Source of the DNA: Streptomyces violaceorubidus
Lineage (GTDB): Bacteria; Actinomycetota; Actinomycetes; Streptomycetales; Streptomycetaceae
Length of the DNA stretch: 64,000 nucleotides
Direction: 5' to 3'
Assembly (NCBI RefSeq): GCF_000717995.1
Contig: NZ_JODM01000006.1
Location: forward strand, 1-64,000
In this document: positions 33,467-42,173 of the stretch, piece after piece
Layout of the letters: each line of letters starts with the position of its first letter
Numbering within the stretch: position 1 is the stretch's first letter
Notes under the pieces: model-generated
Database searches by the model: none
What the model saw: only the letters and a program-made list of their open reading frames with translations
What the model was told of the DNA's origin: nothing
Position numbers and translations under genes: made by a program

Positions 33467-34246
33467 TCACGCCGGATCCTCGTACGGCAGCAGCACCGGG
33501 CGCTTGGGCGGCAGGCCGTCGCCGGACGAGCGGCCCGTCAGCCTGCGGCCTATCCAGGGCAGCAGGTGCTGCCGGGCGAAGCGGACGTCCGCGGTGCGGC
33601 GGGTGACCCAGCCGGGCGGCGGCGTCGCCGGGACCGGCGCGTGCCACTCGGGGTCCTCGGGCTCGTGGCCGAGCGTCTGCCACACGGCCTCGGCGACCCG
33701 GCGGTGCCCCTCGGCGGTCAGGTGCAGCCGGTCCACGTCCCACAGGCGCGGGTCGGCCAGCGACCGGGCGCCGTACAGGTCCACGACCACGGCGCCGTGC
33801 CGCTCGGACAGGTCGTCGATGATCGCGAACAGCGCCTCCATGCGCGGCCGGAACCGGTCCAGCACGGGGCCCTGGCGGCCGGGGCTGCGCATCAGCACAA
33901 GCTGCTTGCAGTTCGGGGCCAGCCGTTCCACCGCCTGCGTGAGCAGGTCCCTGACCCGCGCCATGTCGCACTTGGGCCGCAGCGTGTCGTTGAGCCCGCC
34001 GACCAGCGTGATCACGTCGGCGCCCATGGCCGCGGCCACGTCCACCTGCTCGTCGACGATCTGTCCGATCAGCTTTCCGCGCACCGCGAGGTTGGCGTAC
34101 CGGAAGCCGGGGGATCGGGCCGCCATCCGCGCGGCGAGAAGGTCGGCCCAGCCCCGGTAGGAGCCGTCGGGCAGCCGGTCCGACATGCCCTCGGTGAAGG
34201 AGTCGCCGACGGCGACGAGGCTGGTGTACGTGGGGTTCGTCTGCAT
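33467..34246 (-). CDS. SGNH/GDSL hydrolase
   Basis: A 259-residue protein from ATG 34246. Block I GDSFTEGM carries the nucleophile Ser near residue 16, a Gly lies in block II (YANLAVRGK), block III is GGLNDTLRP, and block V is DVDRLHLTAEGHRRVAEAV with the Asp-His pair. No signal peptide is visible, so a cytoplasmic esterase or acyl hydrolase is expected. The last 60 residues, after the catalytic domain, are basic and variable. It lies 88 bp upstream of purB on the same strand. Confidence 0.88.
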   Translation of the reverse strand: MQTNPTYTSLVAVGDSFTEGMSDRLPDGSYRGWADLLAARMAARSPGFRYANLAVRGKLIGQIVDEQVDVAAAMGADVITLVGGLNDTLRPKCDMARVRDLLTQAVERLAPNCKQLVLMRSPGRQGPVLDRFRPRMEALFAIIDDLSERHGAVVVDLYGARSLADPRLWDVDRLHLTAEGHRRVAEAVWQTLGHEPEDPEWHAPVPATPPPGWVTRRTADVRFARQHLLPWIGRRLTGRSSGDGLPPKRPVLLPYEDPA

Positions 34247-34363
34247 GGCGACGGAAATGATAACGCCCGCACATACCCGCCGGTCGGTCGCCCTTCCCGG
34301 GCCCGCGTCCCGGGACGGACCCGCCTCCCGGGACGGGCCCGGGCGGGCCGGGGCGCGGCGGGC

Positions 34364-35377
34364 TCAGGCGCGCTGCCCGAACAGCTCCCGCAGCACGTCC
34401 TCCATGGTCACCAGACCCGCCAGCCGTCCGTCGGAGCCGAGTACCGCCGCCAGATGCGTACGGCTGCGCCGCATGGCGGTGAGGACGTCGTCCAGCGGGG
34501 TGCGCTCGCGCACCCGGGCGATCGGACGCATGTCCCGCAGGCGGAAGGGCAGGTCCCGCGGCGAGGCGTCCAGGGCGTCCTTCACATGCAGGTAGCCGAC
34601 GATCCGCCGCCCGTCGTCCACCACGGGGAAGCGGGAGAACCCCGACTGCGCCGACAGCCGTTCCAACTGCTCCGGGGTGATGCCCACGCGCGCGTGGACG
34701 ACGCGTTCCAGCGGCAGCACCACGTCCCGGACCGGCCTGCGGCCCAGCTCCAGGGCGTCGTACAGCCGCTCCCTGGCCCGGTCGTCGATCAGCCCGGCCT
34801 CACCGGCGTCCTTGACGATCTCCGCCAGCTCCGCGTCCGTGAAGGTCGCCGCCACCTCGTTCTTCGCCTCGACCCTGAGCAGCTTGAGCAGCCCGTTGGC
34901 GAAGGCGTTGACCGTGAAGATCACCGGGCGCAGGGCCCGGGACAGCGCCACCAGCGGCGGTCCGAGGAGAAGCGCGCTGCGCACGGGCTCGGCCAGCGCG
35001 ATGTTCTTCGGCACCATCTCGCCGAGCAGCATGTGCAGATACGTCGCGAGCGCCAGGGCGATCACGAAGGACACCGCGTGCCCGGCGCCCGACGGCACGC
35101 CCACCGCGTGGAACACCGGCTCCAGCAGGTGCGCGATCGCCGGTTCCGCGACCACACCGAGGACCAGCGTGCACAGCGTGATGCCCAGCTGCGCCGCCGC
35201 CAGCAGCGCCGACACGTGCTCCAGCCCCCACAGCACGCGCTTCGCCCGGGCGTCGCCCTCCTCGGCGTACGGCTCCACCTGGCTGCGGCGCACGGAGATG
35301 AGCGCGAACTCGGCGCCCACGAAGAACGCGTTGACGACCAGGGTCGCCAGACCGATCAGCAGCTGTACGGCGGTCAC
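34364..35377 (-). CDS. CNNM/CorC-type membrane protein with CBS pair (second of a pair)
   Basis: A 337-residue protein. The N-terminal DUF21 membrane domain (residues 1-190, about four segments, LLGEMVPKNIALAEP) is followed by tandem CBS domains (215-330). The C-terminal CorC/HlyC domain present in the partner protein is missing. The family exports Mg2+ or Co2+ or contributes to their resistance. The start at 35377 overlaps the stop of the partner gene by 4 bp, so the two are co-translated and may form a heterodimer. Confidence 0.88.
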   Translation of the reverse strand: MTAVQLLIGLATLVVNAFFVGAEFALISVRRSQVEPYAEEGDARAKRVLWGLEHVSALLAAAQLGITLCTLVLGVVAEPAIAHLLEPVFHAVGVPSGAGHAVSFVIALALATYLHMLLGEMVPKNIALAEPVRSALLLGPPLVALSRALRPVIFTVNAFANGLLKLLRVEAKNEVAATFTDAELAEIVKDAGEAGLIDDRARERLYDALELGRRPVRDVVLPLERVVHARVGITPEQLERLSAQSGFSRFPVVDDGRRIVGYLHVKDALDASPRDLPFRLRDMRPIARVRERTPLDDVLTAMRRSRTHLAAVLGSDGRLAGLVTMEDVLRELFGQRA

Positions 35378-36783
35378 CGGCCGGCCCCCCCTTCGTCCCC
35401 GTCTCCGTTCCCGTTCCCGTGCCCGTCCCCGTCGGCGCCGAAGCCGGGGCCGGCCGCGTGGCCCGGGTCGCCCGCGTCGTTCAGGGGAGCGTGCATCAGC
35501 ACCCGGGCGGCCCTGCGCCCCGTGGCGTCCACGACGTCCAGCCGCCAGCCGGCGACATCGAGACGGTCGCCGACGGCGGGGATGCGCCCGAGACCCGCCG
35601 CGACCAGCCCCGCGACCGTCTCGTACGGGCCCTCGGGCACCCGCAGTCCCAGCCGCTCCAGCCGGTCCACGCGCGCCGAACCGTCGGCCCAGTACAGCGC
35701 GTGCCCCTCCTCGTCCGTCCCGGCCGCGTCGAGGTCGGGCGTCTCGTGCGGATCGTGCTCGTCCCGCACCTGGCCGACCACCTCCTCGACGATGTCCTCC
35801 AGCGTGGCCACGCCCGCCGTCCCCCCGTACTCGTCGATCACCACCGCCATCGTGCGCCGACCGGAGAGCCGGTCCAGGAGCCGGTCCACGGTCAGCGACT
35901 CGGGGACGAGCAGCGGCTCGCGCATCAGGTCGGAGACCGGCATCCCGGACCGCCGCTCGGCGGGCACCGCCAGGACGTCCTTGACGTGCGCCGTCCCGAC
36001 CACGGCGTCGAGACTGTCCCGGTAGACCGGGAACCGGGACAGCCCCGTCGCCCGCGTCGCGTTGGCCACGTCCTCGCAGGTCGCCCGGGCGTCCAGGGCC
36101 ACCACCTGGACGCGCGGGGTCATCACCTGCTGCGCCGTCAGGTCGGCCAGGTTCAGGGTGCGCACGAACAGCTCGGCGGTGTCGGCCTCCAGCGCGCCCT
36201 CCTTGGCGGAGTGCCGGGCCAGCGCCGCGAGCTCCTGCGGTCCGCGCGCGGACGCCAGCTCCTCGGCGGGCTCCACACCGAAGCGGCGCACGACACGGTT
36301 GGCGGTGTTGTTCAGGTGGGTGATGAAGGGCCGGAAGGCGGCGCTGAACCAGCGTTGCGGGCCGCCCACCCGCTTGGCCACGGCCAGCGGCGAGGAGATC
36401 GCCCAGTTCTTCGGGACCAGCTCGCCGACGATCATCAGGAACACCGTCGACAGGGCCGTGCCCAGCACCAGCGCCAGTGAGGACGCCGCCGAACGCGACA
36501 CCCCGAGGTTCTCCAGCGGCCCCGCGATCAGCGCCGCGACCGACGGCTCGGCGAGCATGCCGACCACCAGGTTGGTGACCGTGATGCCGAGCTGCGCGCC
36601 GGAGAGCTGGAAGGTCAGGTTCCGGACGCCCTTGAGGGCACTCGCCGCGCCCCGCTCACCACGCGCCGCGGCCCGCTCCAGTTCACCCCGTTCGACGGTG
36701 GTCAGCGAGAACTCGGCCGCGACGAAGGCGCCGCACAAGAGCGAGAGCAGGATCGCCACCAGCAGCAGGAGCACTTCGGTCAT
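35374..36783 (-). CDS. CNNM/CorC-type membrane protein with CBS and CorC domains (first of a pair)
   Basis: A 469-residue protein: DUF21 membrane domain at residues 1-195 (MIVGELVPKNWAISSP), CBS pair at about 215-335 (VIDEYGGTAGVATLEDIVEEVVG) and a CorC_HlyC domain at about 350-435, followed by a Gly/Asp/Asn-rich tail encoded by CCCGTTCCCGT-like repeats. Predicted role: divalent cation efflux or homeostasis. Coupled to the gene downstream by a 4-bp overlap. Confidence 0.9.
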   Translation of the reverse strand: MTEVLLLLVAILLSLLCGAFVAAEFSLTTVERGELERAAARGERGAASALKGVRNLTFQLSGAQLGITVTNLVVGMLAEPSVAALIAGPLENLGVSRSAASSLALVLGTALSTVFLMIVGELVPKNWAISSPLAVAKRVGGPQRWFSAAFRPFITHLNNTANRVVRRFGVEPAEELASARGPQELAALARHSAKEGALEADTAELFVRTLNLADLTAQQVMTPRVQVVALDARATCEDVANATRATGLSRFPVYRDSLDAVVGTAHVKDVLAVPAERRSGMPVSDLMREPLLVPESLTVDRLLDRLSGRRTMAVVIDEYGGTAGVATLEDIVEEVVGQVRDEHDPHETPDLDAAGTDEEGHALYWADGSARVDRLERLGLRVPEGPYETVAGLVAAGLGRIPAVGDRLDVAGWRLDVVDATGRRAARVLMHAPLNDAGDPGHAAGPGFGADGDGHGNGNGDGDEGGAGR

Positions 36784-36865
36784 CGGGTCACCTCGGATCC
36801 ATGATCGGCCAGGACCCGGAGGTTCGCCCGATGTTCAAGCCTTCAACCTTTCGTCCCGCGATCGC

Positions 36866-37291
36866 TCAGCCGGTGAGGTGCTTCACCCAGCGCCGCCACT
36901 GCTCCTGCGGCTCGTACCCGGCGGCCCGCCAGGCATGCTGGGCGCGCTCGTTGCGCACCAGCACCATCGCGTCCCCGCGGCGCCCGCCCAGCCGGACGAA
37001 GCGCTCGTCGGCCGCCGTGAGCAGGGCCGTCCCGATGCCCCGTCGCCGGTGGTCCGGGTGCACCGCCAGCCGGTACAGATGGCAGCGCCAGCCGTCGAAG
37101 CCCGCGATCACCGTGCCCACCAGCTCCCCGTCGCGCTCCGCCAGGAGCAGGGCGTCCGGGTCGCGCGCCACCAGGCGCTCCACGCCCTCCCGGTCGTCGC
37201 TGATGCTCGTCCCCTCGGCGGCCGTCTTCCAGAAGGCCAGCACGGCGTCCAGCTCCTCGGGCCCGGCGGGCCGTATGCGCAGATCACTCAT
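36866..37291 (-). CDS. GNAT-family N-acetyltransferase
   Basis: A 141-residue protein from ATG 37291. The acetyl-CoA loop motif YRLAVHPDHRRRGIGTALLTAADERF spans residues 68-93, and the C-terminal ERAQHAWRAAGYEPQEQWRRW resembles the AacC/RimI-like small GNATs whose substrates are unknown. A single-gene unit upstream of the CBS pair (82 bp gap). Confidence 0.88.
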   Translation of the reverse strand: MSDLRIRPAGPEELDAVLAFWKTAAEGTSISDDREGVERLVARDPDALLLAERDGELVGTVIAGFDGWRCHLYRLAVHPDHRRRGIGTALLTAADERFVRLGGRRGDAMVLVRNERAQHAWRAAGYEPQEQWRRWVKHLTG

Positions 37292-37377
37292 GCCGCGATC
37301 CCACCACGCGCGCCGGACCCCGGTGCGGTGATTCCGGCATGCGGACCGGCGCCGCGCACGCGTGGACCGGCGGCGGT

Positions 37378-37620
37378 CAGTCCTCGCGCAGCGCCCGCAG
37401 CACCGGCGCGAAGGTCTCCATGAACGGCTCCAGCACCTGGTCCCGGGGTGAGGTGCGCGATGCGCTCCAGGCAGGGCCGGACGGCGGACTCACGGTCCTC
37501 CGTGACGGCGACCATCCGGATGAGCGGGTTCAGCCCCGCCGGTTCCTGGCGGCCGGCCGCCAGCTCCGGGAGAGGCGTCGGTCGGGGAGATCGCCGACGT
37601 ACCGCGCGGCCGGGCCGGGT
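37378..37620 (-). pseudogene. Decayed C-terminal remnant of an LLM (F420-dependent) oxidoreductase gene
   Basis: Read on the minus strand, two frames together give LPELAAGRQEPAGLNPLIRM, VAVTEDRESAVRPCLERIAH and LTP, then, after an internal loss and frameshift near 37441, EPFMETFAPVLRALRED and a stop. This matches the end of luciferase-like F420 oxidoreductases, where a longer central segment normally separates the two parts. No start or substrate domain remains. It abuts the methyltransferase stop (37634). The family call is from pattern memory. Confidence 0.5.
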
Positions 37621-37633
37621 GACCGCGGACCCT

Positions 37634-38311
37634 TCAGGACGGTCGCCAGGCCGTGCCGAGGGCGCAGTACGAACTCGGCAGCGCCGGCCCGTTCTCCGGC
37701 ATCATCACCCGCCGGTACGGCCCGAGCGCGAACCCCGCCTCCCGCAGCGCGGCCACCGGTTCGCGGGAGAGGTGGCAGCCGCCGGACAGGGGAGGCCACA
37801 GTGTCCGGTCCAGCGCGCGCTGGGTGAAGGTCATCACCCGCCCGCCGCCGCGGCCGTGCTCGAAGAACCGCACCTGCCCGCCGGGGCGCAGCACCCGCCG
37901 CAGCTCCGCGAGCGCCCGTGGCACGTCCCGGACGCTGCACAGCACCAGTGAGACCACGGCCGCGTCGAAGGCCTCGCTCTTGACCGGCAGGGCCTCCGCC
38001 GCGCCGGGCGCCACGTCCACCGGCACCCGGGCGCGCAGCGCCGCCTCCACCGCCAACTGCCGCAGCACCCGTTCCGGTTCGATGGCGACGACCTCGCAGA
38101 CGGTGCCCGGATAGTGCGAGAAGTTCAGCCCGTTGCCCGCGCCGACCTCGATCACCCGACCGGACAGCCCGGCGAGCAGCCGCTCGCGGACGCGGGCCAT
38201 GCCCATGCGGGTCTCGGCGCCTACACTGAACCGGGCGTAGCAGCGGGCGAACAGCGGATGGTGCACGGCGTCGCGCGGCACCCCGCGGTCACGGACGGAT
38301 CGCAGCGGCAT
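37634..38311 (-). CDS. Class I SAM-dependent methyltransferase (UbiE/Methyltransf_11 type)
   Basis: A 225-residue protein from ATG 38311 (GGGAGG upstream; the longer frame has low-complexity Gly/Arg sequence and is rejected). SAM motif VIEVGAGNGLNFSHYP lies at about 54-69, VAIEPERVLRQ follows, then VSLVLCSVRDVPRALAELRRVLRPGGQ. The Cys-containing C-terminus ends in YRRVMMPENGPALPSSY. It resembles thiol or phospholipid methyltransferases of the family. The substrate is unknown. Confidence 0.85.
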   Translation of the reverse strand: MPLRSVRDRGVPRDAVHHPLFARCYARFSVGAETRMGMARVRERLLAGLSGRVIEVGAGNGLNFSHYPGTVCEVVAIEPERVLRQLAVEAALRARVPVDVAPGAAEALPVKSEAFDAAVVSLVLCSVRDVPRALAELRRVLRPGGQVRFFEHGRGGGRVMTFTQRALDRTLWPPLSGGCHLSREPVAALREAGFALGPYRRVMMPENGPALPSSYCALGTAWRPS

Positions 38312-38790
38312 GGGACCTCCCTCACGAGGTGGCGCCTTACCGCGATTGTCCCCCGCCCCACCGCCCCTCACCCACCGCACGACCGACTCTCCCCGAGCGC
38401 CCCCGCCGGGCCCGGGGAGACGCCCCTGGTCACGGGCGAACGCGCCCGCCCCCCGGCCCAGGGCCAATGCGGGGGACGCGGACGCGTTCGCTTCCCCGTG
38501 CCCGGGTCCCCGCGGGGTACTGCGGGCCGGGACCGGTGCGGGGCCGGACGCATGCGCGTTGCCGTGCCCATGGGGGGAGACGCGATCCGGTCAGGGCGCC
38601 TGCCGGGTGCGGTAGGCGCCCTCGCCCCCGGCGTCTGCGGTCGCGGGGGTGGTGTGGTGGTGGCGAAGGGGGCGTGCCTGTCCTTCGCCACTGCCGCCAC
38701 TGCCGCCACTGCCGCCGGTGCGGCCGGTGCGGCCGGTGTGGGGCCGGACGCATGCGCGTTGCCGTGCCCATGGGGGGAGGCACGGTCCGG
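38312..38790. other. Non-coding stretch between methyltransferase and bioD, repeat-bearing
   Basis: 479 bp without a credible gene: frames on both strands are Arg/Pro/Gly-rich and lack ribosome binding sites. It contains one copy of an 81-bp direct repeat, and at 38690-38740 a 9-bp-period tract (CACTGCCGC about three times, then CGGTGCGGC about three times). I see no terminator with a T-tract. Confidence 0.7.
38533..38613. repeat. 81-bp direct repeat, copy 1 (partner at 38733-38813)
   Basis: This copy matches 38733-38813 almost perfectly, at a distance of exactly 200 bp; the core from CCGGTG to CATGGGGGGAG is nearly invariant. The partner copy contains the stop codon and last eight codons or so of bioD, so this copy is a duplicated bioD 3' end placed downstream of the gene. 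Confidence 0.85.
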
Positions 38791-38813
38791 TCAGGGCGCC
38801 TCCCGGGTGCGGA
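38733..38813. repeat. 81-bp direct repeat, copy 2, overlapping the bioD 3' end
   Basis: Partner of 38533-38613. The bioD stop (38791-38793) lies inside it. The conserved non-coding part, with GCATGCGC and CCCATGGGGGG, may fold into a short hairpin. Confidence 0.85.
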
Positions 38814-39507
38814 ACGCGTCCGCGTCCCAGGTGCCGGACAGCGGGGGTGCCAGCCAGTGGGGTGCCGTCGAGCGGAAGGCGGCCGGGGCGAGGGTGCCCG
38901 CTCCGGCGGGTACCGCGCCGAGAAGGGGGGCGCCGGAGACGTCCGGGAGGTCCGCGAGGTTGCAGCGGGCGGCGAGGTCCGGGGCGCCGGGCCAGCTGCC
39001 GATCACCAGCCCCGGCAGCTCCAGCCCCCGGGAACGCAGCTCGCGTGCCGTCAGCTCCGTGGTGTTGAGCGTGCCCAGCCCCGCCGACGTCACCACCAGC
39101 ACCGGTGCGCCCAGGAGACCGGCGACGTCCGCCAGTGTTCCGCCGGCCGCGTCGAAGCGTACGAGCAGTCCGCCCGCGCCCTCGACCAGCACCAGGTCGT
39201 GCTCGGTGGCCAGCTTGGCCGCCGCCTCGGCGACCTCACCGGGGCGCACCGGCGCCCGGCCCGCCCGGCGCGCGGCCGTGCCCGGCGCCAACGGCTCGGG
39301 GAACCGCGCCACTTCGGCCACCGTCACCCCGCCCGCGAGCCGTGCCACCTCCTGGGCGTCCCCGGCCTCGTCCGGCCCCACGCCCGTCTGCGCGGCCTTC
39401 AGCACGGCCACCGACCGGCCGCCCGCCAAGGCCGTCGCGGCGACGGCGGCGGTCACGACCGTCTTGCCGACCTCCGTGCCCGTGCCCGTGATCACCAGTA
39501 CCGGCAT
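38791..39507 (-). CDS. bioD: Dethiobiotin synthetase
   Basis: A 238-residue protein from ATG 39507, 1 bp after the bioA stop. It uses ATP and CO2 to close the ureido ring on 7,8-diaminopelargonate. The P-loop ITGTGTEVGKTVV lies at residues 6-18, the substrate-site lysine in AVLKAAQTG, and VLVEGAGGLLV near residue 106. The length is normal. Last gene of bioB-bioA-bioD. Its 3' end is part of an 81-bp direct repeat. Confidence 0.95.
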   Translation of the reverse strand: MPVLVITGTGTEVGKTVVTAAVAATALAGGRSVAVLKAAQTGVGPDEAGDAQEVARLAGGVTVAEVARFPEPLAPGTAARRAGRAPVRPGEVAEAAAKLATEHDLVLVEGAGGLLVRFDAAGGTLADVAGLLGAPVLVVTSAGLGTLNTTELTARELRSRGLELPGLVIGSWPGAPDLAARCNLADLPDVSGAPLLGAVPAGAGTLAPAAFRSTAPHWLAPPLSGTWDADAFRTREAP

Positions 39508-39508
39508 G

Positions 39509-40795
39509 TCATCCCTCCCGTGCCGCCGCGCACACCGCGCGCGCGATGCGTGCCACGTCGGCGTCGCCCGTGACGTACGGCGGCATGGTGTAGACCAGGT
39601 CGCGGAACGGGCGCAGCCACACGCCCTCGCGCACGGCCGCCTCCGTCGCCGTCCGCAGGTCGACGGGGTGGTCGAGCTGGACCACCCCGATCGCGCCGAG
39701 CACCCGTACGTCGCGCACCCCCGGCAGCCCGGCGGCGGGCGCGAGCCCCTCGGCCAGACCCGTCTCGATCCGCTTGACCTCCGCCCGCCAGTCCTGGCCG
39801 AGCAGCAGTCCGATCGACGCGCACGCCACCGCCGCCGCCAGGGGATTGCCCATGAACGTCGGCCCGTGGGCCAGCACCGGCACCTCGCCCCGCGAGATGC
39901 CCTCGGCCACCCGCGTGGTGCACAAGGTGGCCGCCATCGTCAGATAGCCGCCGGTCAGGGCCTTGCCCACACACATCACGTCCGGCGTCACCGCCGCGTG
40001 CTCCGCCGCGAACATCGCGCCCGTCCGCCCGAACCCGGTGGCGATCTCGTCGAACACCAGCAGCACGCCGTGCGCGTCGCACGCCTCCCGCAGCACGCGC
40101 AGATAGGCGGGGGAGTAGAAGCGCATCCCGCCCGCGCCCTGCACCACCGGCTCCACGATCACCGCGGCCAGTTCGTCGGCGTGCCGCTCGATCAGCGACC
40201 GCAGGTGATCGGCGTACGCCTCCGCGTACTCCGGCGGCGGCGCGTCGGCGAAGACCTGGCGCGGCAGGACGCCGGACCACAGCTCGTGCATCCCGCCTTC
40301 CGGGTCGCACACCGACATGGGCTGCCAGGTGTCGCCGTGGTAGCCGCCGCGCCAGGTGAGCAGGCGGTGCTTGCCGGGGCGGCCGAGCGAACGCCAGTAC
40401 TGGAGGCACATCTTCACGGCGACCTCGACCGACACCGACCCGGAGTCGGCGAGGAAGACGTGCTCCAGCCCCTCGGGTGACATGTCGACAAGGAGCTTCG
40501 CCAGCCGCACGGCGGGCTCGTGGGTGAGCCCGCCGAACATCACGTGGCTCATCCGTGCCAACTGCTCGCGCGCGGCCTCGTTCAGCACCGGGTGGTTGTA
40601 GCCGTGGATCGCCGACCACCAGGACGACATCCCGTCGACCAGCTCCCCGGAGCCGTCGGCCGGCCGCAGCCGGACCCCGCTCGCCGACTCCACGACGAGC
40701 GGGTCCTGCCGGCCGGGCATGGGCCCGTACGGGTGCCACACGTGCCGCCGGTCCAGCTCCAGCAGCTCGGCGACGTTCGACGCGGGCTCAGGCAT
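39509..40795 (-). CDS. bioA: Adenosylmethionine-8-amino-7-oxononanoate aminotransferase
   Basis: A 428-residue protein from ATG 40795, overlapping the bioB stop by 8 bp. It converts 8-amino-7-oxononanoate to 7,8-diaminopelargonate with SAM as amino donor. [17 protein letters not shown] near the N-terminus, [36 protein letters not shown] and the PLP lysine in [16 protein letters not shown] are characteristic of BioA rather than other class III enzymes. Confidence 0.95.
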   Translation of the reverse strand: MPEPASNVAELLELDRRHVWHPYGPMPGRQDPLVVESASGVRLRPADGSGELVDGMSSWWSAIHGYNHPVLNEAAREQLARMSHVMFGGLTHEPAVRLAKLLVDMSPEGLEHVFLADSGSVSVEVAVKMCLQYWRSLGRPGKHRLLTWRGGYHGDTWQPMSVCDPEGGMHELWSGVLPRQVFADAPPPEYAEAYADHLRSLIERHADELAAVIVEPVVQGAGGMRFYSPAYLRVLREACDAHGVLLVFDEIATGFGRTGAMFAAEHAAVTPDVMCVGKALTGGYLTMAATLCTTRVAEGISRGEVPVLAHGPTFMGNPLAAAVACASIGLLLGQDWRAEVKRIETGLAEGLAPAAGLPGVRDVRVLGAIGVVQLDHPVDLRTATEAAVREGVWLRPFRDLVYTMPPYVTGDADVARIARAVCAAAREG

Positions 40796-42023
40796 TGGGG
40801 GCGAGGTCCGTCCCGGCGCCGCGGCGGCGCACCGCCACCAGGTCCGTACGGGGCTCCTCGGCGAGGCGCGGCGAGGCCGGCGCGGCGGCGGGCGCCGGGG
40901 CGCACACCCCGCCACCCGCGTGCGAGCCGCAGCCCCCCGCACCGCTGCCGTCCTCGTGCGCACCGCATCCGCCACCGCCCTCCCCGGAGCCGGAGCCGCA
41001 GCCGCAGCCCCGGGCGGTCGCGCGGTGCTCCGGCAGGGTGACCTCCCCGGCACCCTCCACCTCGAAGCCGGCGTCCGCGATCATCTCCAGGTCGGCGTGG
41101 CCCGCCTGGCCCTCGCTGGTGAGGTAGTCGCCGAGGAAGATCGAGTTGGCCAGGTGCAGGGCCAGCGGCTGCATCGTGCGCAGATGCACCTCGCGCCCCC
41201 CGGCGATGCGCACCTCGACGTCCGGGCAGACGAACCGCGTCATCGCCAGGATGCGCAGGCAGCGCTGCGGGGTGAGGTGCCACTCCTTGGCGAGCGGGGT
41301 GCCCTCCATCGGGATCAGGAAGTTGACCGGCACCGAGTCCGGGTCCAGCTCGCGCAGCGAGAACACCACGTCGACCAGGTCCTCGTCACTCTCGCCCATC
41401 CCGGCGATGAGACCCGAGCAGGCGGACAGCCCGGCGGCGTGCGCCTTGTTCACCGTGTCCACCCGGTCGGCGTACGTGTGGGTGGTCGTGATGTCGCCGT
41501 ACGTCGACTCGGAGGTGTTGAGATTGTGGTTGTAGGCGTCGGCACCGGCCTCCCGCAGCCGCTCCGCCTGACCCTCCGAGAGCAGCCCCAGGCAGGCGCA
41601 CACCTCGACGGACTCGTTCTGCTCCTTGATGGCCCTGATGGTGTCCGAGACCCGGTCCACGTCCCGGTCGGTCGGACCGCGTCCGCTGGCCACCAGGCAC
41701 ACCCGCTTGGCGCCGCCGGACACCCCCGCCGAGGCCGCCGCGGAGGCCTGCTCGGGCTTCAGCCAGGTGTACTTGAGGATCTCCGCCTTGGAGCCCAGCC
41801 GCTGCGAGCAGTACGAGCAGTCCTCGGGGCACAGGCCCGACTTGAGGTTGACGAGGTAGTTGAGCTTCACCCGTCGGCCGAACCAGTGGCGGCGCACCTT
41901 GCCGGCCGCGGCCACCACGTCGAGCACGTCGTCGTCGGAAGTGGCGAGGACGGCGAGCGCCTCCTCGCGGGTCGGCGACTCGCGCCGAAGCCCCTTGTCC
42001 ACCAGCGTGTTCAGCAGGTCCAT
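40788..42023 (-). CDS. bioB: Biotin synthase with a Cys/Gly/His-rich C-terminal extension
   Basis: A 411-residue protein from ATG 42023. This radical-SAM enzyme inserts sulfur into dethiobiotin. The [4Fe-4S] motif is [13 protein letters not shown] (CxxxCxxC), and the second cluster ligands occur in [18 protein letters not shown] and the conserved Arg in [13 protein letters not shown]. Canonical BioB ends near residue 335; about 70 more residues follow, beginning [18 protein letters not shown] and holding several Cys and His. This tail may bind metal or be an artefact of frame extension into the bioA overlap. First gene of the bioBAD operon. Confidence 0.93.
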   Translation of the reverse strand: MDLLNTLVDKGLRRESPTREEALAVLATSDDDVLDVVAAAGKVRRHWFGRRVKLNYLVNLKSGLCPEDCSYCSQRLGSKAEILKYTWLKPEQASAAASAGVSGGAKRVCLVASGRGPTDRDVDRVSDTIRAIKEQNESVEVCACLGLLSEGQAERLREAGADAYNHNLNTSESTYGDITTTHTYADRVDTVNKAHAAGLSACSGLIAGMGESDEDLVDVVFSLRELDPDSVPVNFLIPMEGTPLAKEWHLTPQRCLRILAMTRFVCPDVEVRIAGGREVHLRTMQPLALHLANSIFLGDYLTSEGQAGHADLEMIADAGFEVEGAGEVTLPEHRATARGCGCGSGSGEGGGGCGAHEDGSGAGGCGSHAGGGVCAPAPAAAPASPRLAEEPRTDLVAVRRRGAGTDLAPNA

Positions 42024-42091
42024 GAGAGCCGATCCTGTCCTAAGGGGCCGTGCGCGGCCAAGGAGACTTTGCACAACACTGACAGATCGAC

Positions 42092-42109
42092 GTGTGGGTA
42101 TTGCCACAC
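42092..42109. promoter_or_regulatory. Inverted repeat in the bioB/bioF divergent promoter
   Basis: GTGTGG-GTATTG-CCACAC lies 69 bp upstream of bioB and 65 bp upstream of bioF within the 150-bp divergent gap. It does not look like the BirA or actinobacterial BioQ sites I know, but its central position suggests it governs both directions. Confidence 0.5.
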
Positions 42110-42173
42110 CTCGCGGGGGTGGCCGGACCGCTAATGTCTGTTCATTGCCTACAAAACCCCGGAGGACGGCCCC

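Noticed and set aside
37288..37515. Small minus-strand gene upstream of the GNAT gene
   Set aside because: It is part of the decayed LLM frame fused to low-complexity Gly/Ala sequence.
38430..38783. Possible small protein between the methyltransferase and bioD genes
   Set aside because: Frames on both strands are Arg/Pro-rich and consist largely of the 81-bp repeat and the 9-bp tract.
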